Source: Desulfobacteraceae bacterium (GTDB taxonomy: Bacteria; Desulfobacterota; Desulfobacteria; Desulfobacterales; SKZT01). From it: DNA of 64,000 nt. Of this stretch, positions 1-8,598 are shown piece by piece (within the stretch, counting starts at the first letter, position 1; every line of letters begins with the position of its first letter). A program made the position numbers and the translations under genes. Location: assembly GCA_011389745.1 (NCBI GenBank), contig JAABTQ010000011.1, positions 1-64,000 on the forward strand. The letters are read 5' to 3'. The notes beneath the pieces are model-generated. The model made no database searches and was not told where the DNA came from. It saw only the letters and a program-made list of their open reading frames with translations.

Positions 1-124
1 GGCAATTATCTGTAAGAAGAAGGGCGAGTCAGTTTTATCATTACCGATTGAATTGTGCTTGAGATATGCCCGGATAAAATGTCGTGTCCATATTCCCGGA
101 ATCAGGGCCACTGGCGGCATAAGG

Positions 125-832
125 TTAGGACAACGCCTTGTCCACTCGCAGAGCCTTGAGTATGGCCGGTATTGAACCTATTAAGTAAAACAGGGCCCAG
201 ATCGCAGCGAGTATTGCGATAATAAGGGCGCCGATACCATCGGTGATACTGACCAGGAAGCGGGGCACAATACCGTGCAGAAAACTCAGAATAATGGTTG
301 CCAGAAACGAGGTGAGAATAATCAGAACCAGGCCCTTGTTTTCCAGAAAGTGCTGATGGGCCAATATCAAAAAAACGGCGAAGCCTAGTTTAAAGCCCAT
401 AATGACACTGAGTGTTATGGCCGCGGCCGTCTTATCGAAAGCAGCATATTTTGCCATGTAGACGGCGGTGCCGAAAGGGATGGCAAGAAGCAATGAGACC
501 ATCAGCAGCAGCAGGCCGAATGCTGCAAAAATCATAACCACAGATCCCAATAAGGTGAGCAGCGCAACGATAAAAGTGATAATGCCCTGAATGCGCCCGT
601 GCACCCGGTCGGTAATGATAAGCGGTGCTCCGATCAGCATAATGGTAAACAGCAAGAGACCGTCCAGTATAGCTAAGTAGGGAATGCCTAGTCCCGGGGT
701 AGCGATATCGTAGTGGGGCACATTTTGGGCAGCGGCATCAATATAAAGCCCTGATCCAAGTTCAGCAAGAACCGCCAGAGCCAGAAGTATCAGTGCGACA
801 ATAAAAAACGGCTTGCGAAGCGTATCAACCAT
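125..832 (-). CDS. multi-pass inner-membrane protein, function unknown
   Basis: I do not recognise this family. The protein (235 residues from the chosen start) is mostly hydrophobic, with about six predicted membrane spans and a hydrophobic N-terminus right after MVDTLRKPFF. The frame stays open to an ATG at 907, but that start has no ribosome binding site (its upstream bases are the complement of the neighbour's Shine-Dalgarno), so the ATG at 832, with a weak GAGAG upstream, is preferred. It is divergent from the caspase-like gene with only about 90 bases between starts, so the two may share control and perhaps function; that link is inference. Confidence 0.6.
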   Translation of the reverse strand: MVDTLRKPFFIVALILLALAVLAELGSGLYIDAAAQNVPHYDIATPGLGIPYLAILDGLLLFTIMLIGAPLIITDRVHGRIQGIITFIVALLTLLGSVVMIFAAFGLLLLMVSLLLAIPFGTAVYMAKYAAFDKTAAAITLSVIMGFKLGFAVFLILAHQHFLENKGLVLIILTSFLATIILSFLHGIVPRFLVSITDGIGALIIAILAAIWALFYLIGSIPAILKALRVDKALS

Positions 833-922
833 GGGTGCACTCTCACTGTTTGCTTTAAGATATGAATGGTTCGACAGCAAATTACTGATAATCGTTAACA
901 TGAACATAGGAGGAAATCAACC

Positions 923-3079
923 ATGTTTTCGTTTAAAGGGTTTTTTGACCGAGCAGTTATGAAGGCATACTCCGGAGCAAAGTTTTCAAAAAAAATGCTT
1001 CTTTTTCTGGTAATATTTTTATTTTTGCAACCAGCGGGATGTGAGGTTAGTAATTCTGAAAAGAGCAGTGTGACGGTTTCGGCGGCCAATACCTCTGCTA
1101 TGTGCAGTTTTGATGAGGCGGTTGAAACCAATGGATATCGCCGTCTGGCTTTGGTGGTTGGGGTGGGTCAATACAAAAACGAAAATGTGCCGGACCTTGT
1201 AGGTCCTCCCAACGATGCCAACCGCTTTTACAATCTTCTTACAGGAGATAACGGATATGGGTTTCCGGCTGAAAATGTTTGCCTGCTGCTAAACGAAGAG
1301 GCGACAACGGCCAATTTCAAGGAGTCCTTCGACAAGGCATTGGTTGAACGGGCTCGCGCAGATGATGTGGCCGTCATCTTTTTTGCCGGGCACGGCTCCC
1401 AGGCCCCTGATAAAGACGGTGACGAGGTGGACGGTTTCGATGAAACCCTCATGTTCCACGATGCACGCACAGGAAAAGTGCTTGACCTGCTGGATGATGA
1501 ATTTAACCGGATGCTGGTGCGCTTGCACAAAAAGACCGAACGTATCACCGTAATCCTTGACTCCTGCAATTCCGGAACAGCCATTCGAGGACCCGAGGCA
1601 GGCACCGTCAAAGCCCGATATTTTAAACCGCTGTCCGATGCAATCGGGACCGAAGATGCCGGCAAAGCTGTCGGGGAAAGTACGGAGGGAATGGTCAATG
1701 AATCATTTCCGGGCCTGGTGCTCTTTTCAGCCGCAACGGATAACAATCCAGCCCTTGAGAAGAACGGTCGTGGTATTTTTACGGATTCTTTGTTGCGGGT
1801 GATGATGGGGGTCGAAGAGCAACCACTGACCTATGCACAGGTTGCCCGGATGACGCCGCCGCTGGTCTCGGCCGAAAGTCCTCAGATACCCTATTTCCAC
1901 GGCGATTTGGACAAAGCTGTGTTTGACAATCGGAGCCGGACGCGCCCAATCTCCTGGGAAGTTATAAATATAGGGCCGCCCATCGAAATTGCCGGACCGC
2001 CTTTGGCCGGAGTCGGAAAGGGCGCTGAATTTCGCATCTATGATGGGTCCGTCACAGGTGCCGACACCCGCGATCCAAATAAAGCCAAGGCCACCGTGGT
2101 GGCTACCGAAAGCACCGAGCTGAATGCCAAGGCTGTCGTTTCATCATCCAATCCGGAAATGCCGCAAATCAAACCGGGTGACCTGGCTGTACTGGTCCGG
2201 CCGGCTGATGCTTTTATTAAGATTAAGGTAAGGTTACGTCCTTCCGACGAAACGGATGGAATTCCGCAAGATCGGGCAGGCGAGTTAAGAAAACTCATCC
2301 AACAAAATTCAGAGGCCGACATGCTTGTGGAACTGACCGAAGGTGCAGGAGATTTTGAGCTGAGCGTGGGTCCCGACAATCTGTTAATTCTGAGAGGTCC
2401 TGAGAACCTTCCCCGCAATACCTACGCATCGGATAATCAGGTGCCCGGAAGCCTCTGGCAGCATGCGCGTCAGCGGGCCCTGCTGCATCTGCGGGGAGAA
2501 GGTGGCCGGGATTTCAGGGATAACGAGACTCTGCGGGTGTCGCTGAAACCGGCTCCAGCTGCCAAGCAAGGCAAATGTTCACAAGAAGCTGTCTGGCAAC
2601 AGGCTGTACCCAACTCGCAGCAGGTGATACCCCTCTGCTATGCCTGGAATGTGCAGGTGACCCTGTCAGAGGAGTCCCCCATCCCACTTCTGATCGGTGC
2701 ATTGATCCTTTCCACCGATGGGAGCATATTTGCTTTGCCTCGCGATGACCGCAAGATACGACTCCAGCCTGGAGAATCTTATACGTTTGATGCCGGTGGG
2801 GAAACCTTTGTGGGAACTCCGCCCCTGGATGTGCAGGATCGGGTTATTGTTTTCGGAACCAATGAAAAAAACCCGGTTTCCTGGGGTCTATTTACCGAGA
2901 CCGCGGCAGTCCGTGCTACCCGTGGCCCCAGCCTCAGCGGATTGGGACGCGCGCTCGACCGCTATCTGAAACCGGGTACTCGCGGTGTAGGTGTGGTCGA
3001 AGAAGAAGTGGTGGAAGAATTCACCTGGACAATGAGTTCGGTAACCATGAGGGTGGCAGCAAATAAAGAGGGGCCTTGA
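923..3079 (+). CDS. caspase-like (peptidase C14 / metacaspase-type) putative lipoprotein
   Basis: The region from about residue 74 to 240 has the caspase fold pattern: LALVVGVGQY at its start, the catalytic His in FFAGHGSQ (His157) and the catalytic Cys in ILDSCNSG (Cys215). The N-terminus has a basic stretch, a strong hydrophobic segment and then PAGC (Cys40), suggesting export and possibly lipidation; Pro at -3 makes the lipobox atypical. The remaining roughly 470 residues are not recognised; near the C-terminus they look like the beta-rich DUF4384-type regions often joined to such peptidases. AGGAGG lies 9 bases before the ATG and fixes the start. Known prokaryotic caspase homologues cleave after Arg/Lys or act in stress and defence; the substrate here is unknown. 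Confidence 0.8.
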   Translation: MFSFKGFFDRAVMKAYSGAKFSKKMLLFLVIFLFLQPAGCEVSNSEKSSVTVSAANTSAMCSFDEAVETNGYRRLALVVGVGQYKNENVPDLVGPPNDANRFYNLLTGDNGYGFPAENVCLLLNEEATTANFKESFDKALVERARADDVAVIFFAGHGSQAPDKDGDEVDGFDETLMFHDARTGKVLDLLDDEFNRMLVRLHKKTERITVILDSCNSGTAIRGPEAGTVKARYFKPLSDAIGTEDAGKAVGESTEGMVNESFPGLVLFSAATDNNPALEKNGRGIFTDSLLRVMMGVEEQPLTYAQVARMTPPLVSAESPQIPYFHGDLDKAVFDNRSRTRPISWEVINIGPPIEIAGPPLAGVGKGAEFRIYDGSVTGADTRDPNKAKATVVATESTELNAKAVVSSSNPEMPQIKPGDLAVLVRPADAFIKIKVRLRPSDETDGIPQDRAGELRKLIQQNSEADMLVELTEGAGDFELSVGPDNLLILRGPENLPRNTYASDNQVPGSLWQHARQRALLHLRGEGGRDFRDNETLRVSLKPAPAAKQGKCSQEAVWQQAVPNSQQVIPLCYAWNVQVTLSEESPIPLLIGALILSTDGSIFALPRDDRKIRLQPGESYTFDAGGETFVGTPPLDVQDRVIVFGTNEKNPVSWGLFTETAAVRATRGPSLSGLGRALDRYLKPGTRGVGVVEEEVVEEFTWTMSSVTMRVAANKEGP

Positions 3080-3245
3080 AAAAACATCATGGCAAAGCCG
3101 CTCATAAGGCAATTGCTCCATGAAATATAATATCATGGAATTTTGTCTCATCGGAACAGTTTTTTATTCAACAGTCTGATGAAACCATATGATCTGAATG
3201 ATCTCATTTCTGAGGCGGAACAAGCAGCTTCCAGAAAAAAAGATT

Positions 3246-3530
3246 GTGAGGGCAAAATCCTCGATGCGAGGGTGAAACCCTATATCTGGTTACGTGAAAG
3301 GTGATTCGATCAGATGAGAGCAAAGAAAGCAAATGACGTTCTCTTTTAGTGAGATGGTGCAACTCTTCATGCCTTTGGCTATTTTGACGATCATGAGGTA
3401 ATGTGAAGTCATTCAAATTGCGGGAATCCCAACAAGGGAAACTTTATCGGAGGCTTGAGCGGTATGACGGGAGACTGTCACGCACCTCTCAGGGGGCTTG
3501 GGCATGGCGACATCCCCCGGCTACCCGGCC
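3246..3530 (+). other. degenerate ORF-less group II intron relic (3' domains V-VI)
   Basis: A 34-base stretch at 3457-3490 has the length and layout of a group II intron domain V: it opens GAGC, has a GGGAGACUG-type hairpin, and its terminal arms pair apart from one mismatch. It is followed by a domain VI-like hairpin (about 3491-3520) and an end reading CTACCCGGC. Upstream, GAGGGTGAAACCCT (about 3269-3282) resembles domain I. The whole is only about 285 bases and has no reverse transcriptase, so it is a remnant or miniature intron. The 5' boundary near 3246 (GTGAGGGC) is a guess. This stretch otherwise holds no gene. Confidence 0.45.
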
Positions 3531-3553
3531 CCCACAAATATTGTTCCGGCTGA

Positions 3554-3582
3554 TTGACCTCACACATTGCACGTGTTATTAT
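3554..3582 (+). promoter_or_regulatory. sigma-70-type promoter of the mazEF pair
   Basis: TTGACC (3554-3559) and TATTAT (3577-3582) are separated by 17 bases, a near-consensus -35/-10 pair ending 27 bases before the antitoxin start. The imperfect palindrome TGCACGTG...CATGCA overlaps the -10 box and is a plausible operator for the antitoxin, as usual for autoregulated toxin-antitoxin operons (inference). Confidence 0.6.
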
Positions 3583-3609
3583 ACATGCACCGTAAAGGAG
3601 GTGCTTGCA

Positions 3610-3840
3610 ATGCAAAAGAAACTTACAGTGACCATAGACGAAGAGGTCTACGAAGCTTTACGAACAGTCATTGGGCCGCGAAAAATCAGCCGTTTTATCG
3701 AAGAATTAGTCCGCCCCCATGTTGTAAAAAAAGATATGTATACTGCCTATAAAGAGATGGCTGCTGATCAGATAAGGGAATCTGAAGCCCTTGAATGGGC
3801 CGAAGGAACCATTGGAGATTTTGGTGATGAAGAGAGGTGA
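3610..3840 (+). CDS. MazE-like ribbon-helix-helix antitoxin
   Basis: This is a 76-residue protein. Its N-terminus, MQKKLTVTIDEEVYEAL, is the beta strand plus helix of a ribbon-helix-helix DNA-binding domain; the acidic C-terminal half (ESEALEWAEGTIGDFGDEE) would bind and neutralise the toxin. The frame is open further upstream, but AAAGGAGG sits just before the ATG at 3610 and upstream codons run into promoter and intron-like sequence. It overlaps the toxin gene by 14 bases, giving translational coupling. It probably represses its own promoter together with the toxin. Confidence 0.85.
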   Translation: MQKKLTVTIDEEVYEALRTVIGPRKISRFIEELVRPHVVKKDMYTAYKEMAADQIRESEALEWAEGTIGDFGDEER

Positions 3841-4147
3841 AGTATGGTGGATTAATTTCGATTCTTCCATCGGAGGTGAAATCCGCAAACAGAGACCAGC
3901 CGTCATCGTAAGCAATGATGCCGCCAATTATTATCTGAACAGAGTTCAGGTTGTGCCTTTAACGAGCAGCGTTGATAAACTTTACCCAAGCGAAGCCTAC
4001 GTGACGTTTCGGGGTAAAAAGGCTAAGGCGATGGCAGATCAGCTCACTACGGTGAGCAAAAAGCGTCTAATCAAATCAGCCGGGTCGATATCTTCTACCG
4101 AGATGGAAGGTATCGGCAAAGCCATTACTACCCAACTCGACCTTTAA
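3827..4147 (+). CDS. mazF: MazF-family mRNA interferase toxin
   Basis: This 106-residue protein has the MazF/PemK signature: MKRGEVWWINFDSSIGGEI at the N-terminus, then RPAVIVSND and VVPLTSS. These form the SH3-like barrel with the conserved Arg and Thr/Ser of the ribonuclease active site. The start at 3827 lies inside the antitoxin gene in another frame; an upstream in-frame start would add residues foreign to the family. MazF toxins cleave mRNA at short single-stranded motifs when the antitoxin is degraded; the motif recognised here cannot be read from sequence. Confidence 0.9.
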   Translation: MKRGEVWWINFDSSIGGEIRKQRPAVIVSNDAANYYLNRVQVVPLTSSVDKLYPSEAYVTFRGKKAKAMADQLTTVSKKRLIKSAGSISSTEMEGIGKAITTQLDL

Positions 4148-4154
4148 GGCAGAA

Positions 4155-4235
4155 ATCGGATAGCCGGGGGTTTTTCTCCCCCAGCCCCCATAAACACCCG
4201 GCATGCGGGTCCGCACAGGCGTTTCACTTAAATTA
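4155..4235 (-). other. second degenerate group II intron 3' end (domains V-VI)
   Basis: Read on the minus strand, this stretch goes AACGCC, CCCGCATGCCGGGTG, then a GGGGG...CCCCC hairpin, and ends GGCTATCCGATT. That order closely follows the domain V-VI end of a bacterial group II intron class that I recall downstream of intron reverse transcriptases (AACCGCC...GGACCCGCATGC...GGGTGGTGTG, ending CTACCCGATT). No reverse transcriptase follows on either strand, so it is a fragment. It starts about 8 bases after the mazF stop codon. The match is from memory, not from a covariance-model search. Confidence 0.45.
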
Positions 4236-4263
4236 CCGGACCGTAGTCGGGTAATGAATTTTC

Positions 4264-4303
4264 ACCCTGTTGAATTCCTAAAGGGAACCCTATTCAACAG
4301 GGT
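4264..4303. repeat. perfect 12-bp inverted repeat
   Basis: ACCCTGTTGAAT (4264-4275) and ATTCAACAGGGT (4292-4303) are exact reverse complements separated by 16 bases, and the loop can pair further through TTCC/GGAA. There is no T-run, so it is not a classical terminator. It could be an end of a decayed mobile element or a transcript-stabilising hairpin. Nothing else recognisable lies between here and the end of rfbB at 4453. Confidence 0.6.
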
Positions 4304-4452
4304 AACCCCACAGTCCTTTGAAGACAGCGACCTGATCCTTAAGCCATTTAATGCTCATGCCGGTTTGAAAATCATCCCCACGGCAAGTTATTACGATGAA
4401 TCTCAAAAATGACATCCTTCATCGGTATATTACTGATATCGATCTTCTTTGA

Positions 4453-5541
4453 TCATGTGCAACACCTGGGGGGTTCTTCCCCTTTATAGTGCCTGCGCAA
4501 CCACTCGCCGCACTTTTTTTGCACAAGGCTCACCCACTTTGGATGGTCAAGGTACCATTGGATGGTTTTTTCCAATCCTGTTTCAAAGCTTTCTTCAGGA
4601 GCCCATCCCAGTTCCACCTGGATTTTTGAAAAGTCGATGGCATACCTGAAATCATGACCCGGTCTCAGTTTTTTGTCATCCACAAATTCAATCAGCTCTC
4701 TTCTGGGCCGATCGCTTTTTAAAGGCTCCATCTTATCCAGGATATCGCAAATCATGCAAACCACATCGATGTTCTGTTTTTCGCAATCCCCTCCAATATT
4801 ATAGGTTTCTCCTCGTATTCCCCGGTTCATAATCTCCCAGATACCCCGGCAGTGGTCTTTGACATAAAGCCAGTCTCTGATGTTGAGACCTTTCCCGTAA
4901 ACCGGAAGATTCTTTCCTTCAAATGCATTCAAAATCATCAGGGGGATAAGCTTTTCAGGGTATTGATAAGGCCCATAATTATTGGAACAGTTGGAAATGG
5001 TTGCAGGTATTGCATAGGTGTGGATAAAAGCCCTGACCAGATGATCCGATGAGGCCTTGGAGGCCGAATAGGGACTGCTGGGGTTGTAAGGGGTAGTTTC
5101 CGAAAAATGGCCGTATTTGCCCAGCGAACCGAAAACTTCATCGGTGCTGACATGATGGAATAGAAACATCCTGTCTTTTCTTGCCCTGAAAAGATTTAGA
5201 AGGTTAAAGGTCCCCATGATGTTGGTTTGCACAAAGGCGTCAGGCTCGACAATGGATCGGTCCACATGAGATTCGGCGGCAAAATGACATACCGTATCTA
5301 TCTCGAATTTATCAAATATGGTTTCCATGGATTGCCTGTCACAGATGTCTGCATGAACAAAAATATATTGCCCGTTAAATGCCCCGGAAACATCGTCCAG
5401 ACTCTCCTGGTTGCCCGCATAGGTCAGTTTGTCTACATTGATAATGCGCATATCCTGCTTAAACTCAGGCGCTGTTAAAAGATACCGTATAAAATTGGAT
5501 CCGATAAATCCGCATCCTCCCGTGATCATTATATTTTTCAT
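4453..5541 (-). CDS. rfbB: dTDP-glucose 4,6-dehydratase
   Basis: This enzyme makes dTDP-4-keto-6-deoxyglucose from dTDP-glucose, the second step toward dTDP-rhamnose for O-antigen and other surface glycans. The 362-residue length is standard. It is an extended short-chain dehydrogenase: NAD-binding GGCGFIG at residues 8-14, VSTDEVFG with the catalytic Thr-Asp-Glu (133-135), and YSASK with the Tyr/Lys pair (158, 162). AGGAGG lies 6 bases before the ATG. No other rhamnose gene (rfbA, C, D) is adjacent, so here it stands alone. The 250 bases between it and selA hold no gene. Confidence 0.95.
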   Translation of the reverse strand: MKNIMITGGCGFIGSNFIRYLLTAPEFKQDMRIINVDKLTYAGNQESLDDVSGAFNGQYIFVHADICDRQSMETIFDKFEIDTVCHFAAESHVDRSIVEPDAFVQTNIMGTFNLLNLFRARKDRMFLFHHVSTDEVFGSLGKYGHFSETTPYNPSSPYSASKASSDHLVRAFIHTYAIPATISNCSNNYGPYQYPEKLIPLMILNAFEGKNLPVYGKGLNIRDWLYVKDHCRGIWEIMNRGIRGETYNIGGDCEKQNIDVVCMICDILDKMEPLKSDRPRRELIEFVDDKKLRPGHDFRYAIDFSKIQVELGWAPEESFETGLEKTIQWYLDHPKWVSLVQKKCGEWLRRHYKGEEPPRCCT

Positions 5542-5790
5542 GCATATCCTCCTGAACCGAATATTTTAAGGATTTTCATAATTAATCTCATAGCCCAAAA
5601 GATCTTGTTTTTAAAGAAAATTCTTCCTGCCATTCGTGGAAAAGATGTGAAATCCAATGCCGGTAGTTTGGTATCATAGCTAACAGTTAAATGCTAATTG
5701 CTTCTTTCAGGAATAAATAGATTGAAATCAGTAAGTTTCTCATGTTATGAGTTTTATTTTTAATAATGGTTTTTTCAAACGAGATCGTTG

Positions 5791-7212
5791 ATGGCGGTAT
5801 CTGAAAAACAACAACAGCTTCTTCGGATGATTCCCGGGGTGGATCGAATTATAGAGATCCTTGGAAACGAAAGAGACCTTGACACGGTTCCGAAAGATAT
5901 TCTGACACGATGTGTTCGCAAAGTTACCGAGCAAATCCGCAAGGACATATTTTCAGATGGGGCTAAAGTTTCCGAAAAACATCTCGGCATTGAACAGATA
6001 TTAAAAAAAATTCGCACACATATTCAAAAGTCTATGGCCCCCAGGCTTGTTCCGGTGGTCAATGCCACCGGAGTAGTGGTTCATACTAATCTTGGACGTT
6101 CACTTCTTCCGTCAGATGCTCTCAAAAACCTTTTGAAAATCAACAGCCGTTATTCCAATCTGGAGTTTGATATTGAAAAAGGAAAACGCGGGTCCAGGTA
6201 TGCGATTGTTGAGGATATTCTTTGTGAAATCTGCGGTGCCGACTCCGCGATAGTGGTCAATAACAATGCCGCTGCCGTCCTGATCTGCCTGGACACCCTC
6301 GCTAAGGGAATGGAAGTCATTGTTTCAAGAGGCGAACTGGTGGAAATCGGAGGATCATTCAGGATACCCGATGTTATGGCCAAAAGCGGCGCCATTTTAA
6401 AAGAGGTGGGCACTACCAACCGGACCCATCCACGAGATTACGAAAACGCCATTTCCGAAAGAACCGTTTTACTGCTCAAAGTTCATACCTCCAATTACCA
6501 CATTATCGGGTTTACCTCGGAAGTCACCCTCGGGGAACTTGTAGGGATCGGGGCTTCATACGGACTTGCTGTCATGGAAGATCTGGGAAGCGGAACATTT
6601 ATCGATTTTTCCAGATTCGGACTGGCAAAAGAGCCGACTGTGCAGGAATCCGTATCCACCGGAGCCGACATCGTGACTTTCAGTGGTGACAAACTTCTTG
6701 GAGGACCTCAGGCAGGCATTATTGTCGGGAAAACCGCCACGATCGAAAAAATCAAAAAAAACCCCCTGAATCGAGCCCTGCGTATTGACAAAATGACCCT
6801 GGCCGCCCTTGAAAGCACACTTCGACTTTATCGTCAACCGGAAAATGCTGTGGAACTGATTCCAACCCTGAATATGATACTGATGCCTGTTGCCCGAATA
6901 GAGGAAAAAGCCTCAAGACTTTTATATAGTCTGGAAAATCTTAAAATACCCGAACTTTCCGCTCATATCATGGATTTGACCTCGCGGGCCGGGGGTGGGT
7001 CTCTTCCGATGTTAAAAATCCCCAGCAAAGGAATCGGAGTCAGTGTTAAAACCATGACTGTCAACGCAGTGGAGCGATTCATGAGAAACCATATTCCACC
7101 AATTATTGGAAGGATCGAAGATGATTTGTTCATTATGGACCTCAGAACGATCCAGGTCGATGAAATGGCAATAATCGATTCGGCTTTTAAAACCATGCTG
7201 AACAAGGAATGA
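5791..7212 (+). CDS. selA: L-seryl-tRNA(Sec) selenium transferase (selenocysteine synthase)
   Basis: SelA converts Ser-tRNA(Sec) to Sec-tRNA(Sec) using selenophosphate, with pyridoxal phosphate as cofactor. The 473-residue protein is full length: an N-terminal helical tRNA-binding region (IPGVDRIIEI), then the SelA core with VVNATGVVVHTNLGRS, and the PLP lysine in TFSGDKLLGGPQAG (Lys301). The ATG at 5791 follows an in-frame TTG directly; I use the ATG. It shows that the organism decodes UGA as selenocysteine, which matters for the interrupted hdrA at 50 kb. selB, selC and selD are not in this window. The downstream TPR gene overlaps its stop by 4 bases. Confidence 0.95.
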   Translation: MAVSEKQQQLLRMIPGVDRIIEILGNERDLDTVPKDILTRCVRKVTEQIRKDIFSDGAKVSEKHLGIEQILKKIRTHIQKSMAPRLVPVVNATGVVVHTNLGRSLLPSDALKNLLKINSRYSNLEFDIEKGKRGSRYAIVEDILCEICGADSAIVVNNNAAAVLICLDTLAKGMEVIVSRGELVEIGGSFRIPDVMAKSGAILKEVGTTNRTHPRDYENAISERTVLLLKVHTSNYHIIGFTSEVTLGELVGIGASYGLAVMEDLGSGTFIDFSRFGLAKEPTVQESVSTGADIVTFSGDKLLGGPQAGIIVGKTATIEKIKKNPLNRALRIDKMTLAALESTLRLYRQPENAVELIPTLNMILMPVARIEEKASRLLYSLENLKIPELSAHIMDLTSRAGGGSLPMLKIPSKGIGVSVKTMTVNAVERFMRNHIPPIIGRIEDDLFIMDLRTIQVDEMAIIDSAFKTMLNKE

Positions 7213-8585
7213 GCATGACACAAATAGAGATTGACCCTTATCCCGGCCAGGGCGGAAAGTACCTTTACCAAAAAACCGACGTAAAACCCGATAAGGACAA
7301 AGGAACCGGTCTGTTTCCGGGTCAGGATGAATCCAGGGACAGCGTTCGAATGAACATAAAAAGTTCATTAACCAACGCGTTTCCGGATATGCTTTCGGGC
7401 AAGCCGTTTTTCGAATTCGCTTCAAAAAAAATTGAATCCTGGGATCATTTTGATGTCATGGTGATTCGAATAGACCCGGTCGAAGATAGCGGTTTAGAAA
7501 ACAGCTTAAAATACCCCTCACTTGTGTCTGTACTTGCCGAGACCATAAATGAAGCATGCAAGAACCACTCTGGTTTTTGGGGAATGTGTTACACCGATTG
7601 TATAGCTTGTTTTGTCGAGATAAAAAACAACGACGAAGCTTCAGGGATTGCCGAAACTATTCGGAAAGAGTTGAAAAACCGGACTGAAACCACATTTTCA
7701 GCAGGTATCGCCACTTTTCCTCAGCTTTCATATCAAAAAAACGATACGCTTGAAAACGCCTATAAGGCACTTCAGCACGCAGGTTTTTTAGGCCGCAACA
7801 GTACGGCCCGATTTGATGCTGTCAGTTTAAACATCAGCGGAGATAAGCTCTATCAGGAAGGGGATGTGGACAACGCCATCGCTGAATTTGAAAAAGCCCT
7901 TCTGATCGATCCGCAAAATGTTAACGTGAGCAACAGTTTAGGGGTTTGTTTCAGCAGCAAAGGTGAACACCAAAAGGCATTAAATGAATTCAACAAGGCT
8001 ATGGTCCTTGCTCCCGATGACGTGATGGCTCCATACAACGCCGGACTGGCCTATCTGATGATGGGTGAAAAGCAAAATGCCATGGATATGTTTCTTAAAG
8101 CACATGCCCTTGATGAAAACCAATTTGAAGTAGTCATACAGACCGGGCGGTTATACCTGGAAATCAAAAATCTGGAATTGGCCCGGAAATACCTTGAAAA
8201 AGCAGTTGAAATGGATGAAGAATCCGGACCTGCCCATCGTTTTCTCGGAGAATGCTACAGTGAACTGAATATGCTCACCGAGGCCGTCCAGGCCTATTCA
8301 AAAGCAGTCAAACTCAATGCCAATGACGCTTATTCCCTCTCAGCACTGGCTTGCTTATATGCACGGCAGAAAATAAACCAGGAAATCGCCATTGTGTTTG
8401 CCAGACAAAGTGTGGATCTTTCACCATTGACCGCACTGTTTCATCACCGCCTGGGCGAGGTCTATTATCTGCTCGAACACTTTGATGAGGCTTTGAAAGA
8501 GTTCAAATCCGCATCCGAACTGGGCCATGACTGCCAGTCATTTATTCTTGAAATTGAAAACCGGCTTTTGGCCGACGCATCTTAA
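7209..8585 (+). CDS. TPR protein with a degenerate GGDEF-like N-terminal domain
   Basis: Residues from about 225 onward contain six or more tetratricopeptide repeats (for example GDVDNAIAEFEKALLIDPQN and SKGEHQKALNEFNKAMVLAP). Residues of roughly 55-200 resemble a nucleotidyl-cyclase/GGDEF fold (SAGIATFP near its end, the usual SxGxA pattern) but no GGDEF signature is visible, so it is unlikely to make cyclic di-GMP. The start overlaps the selA stop, so the two are translationally coupled. The protein is predicted cytoplasmic, as no signal or membrane segment is seen. It probably scaffolds or senses; a role in selenoprotein synthesis is suggested only by position. Confidence 0.75.
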   Translation: MSMTQIEIDPYPGQGGKYLYQKTDVKPDKDKGTGLFPGQDESRDSVRMNIKSSLTNAFPDMLSGKPFFEFASKKIESWDHFDVMVIRIDPVEDSGLENSLKYPSLVSVLAETINEACKNHSGFWGMCYTDCIACFVEIKNNDEASGIAETIRKELKNRTETTFSAGIATFPQLSYQKNDTLENAYKALQHAGFLGRNSTARFDAVSLNISGDKLYQEGDVDNAIAEFEKALLIDPQNVNVSNSLGVCFSSKGEHQKALNEFNKAMVLAPDDVMAPYNAGLAYLMMGEKQNAMDMFLKAHALDENQFEVVIQTGRLYLEIKNLELARKYLEKAVEMDEESGPAHRFLGECYSELNMLTEAVQAYSKAVKLNANDAYSLSALACLYARQKINQEIAIVFARQSVDLSPLTALFHHRLGEVYYLLEHFDEALKEFKSASELGHDCQSFILEIENRLLADAS

Positions 8586-8598
8586 TAAAAAAGCAATT

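Noticed and set aside
3403-3609. N-terminal extension of the antitoxin frame
   Set aside because: It runs through the promoter and intron-like sequence; a strong ribosome site precedes the ATG at 3610.
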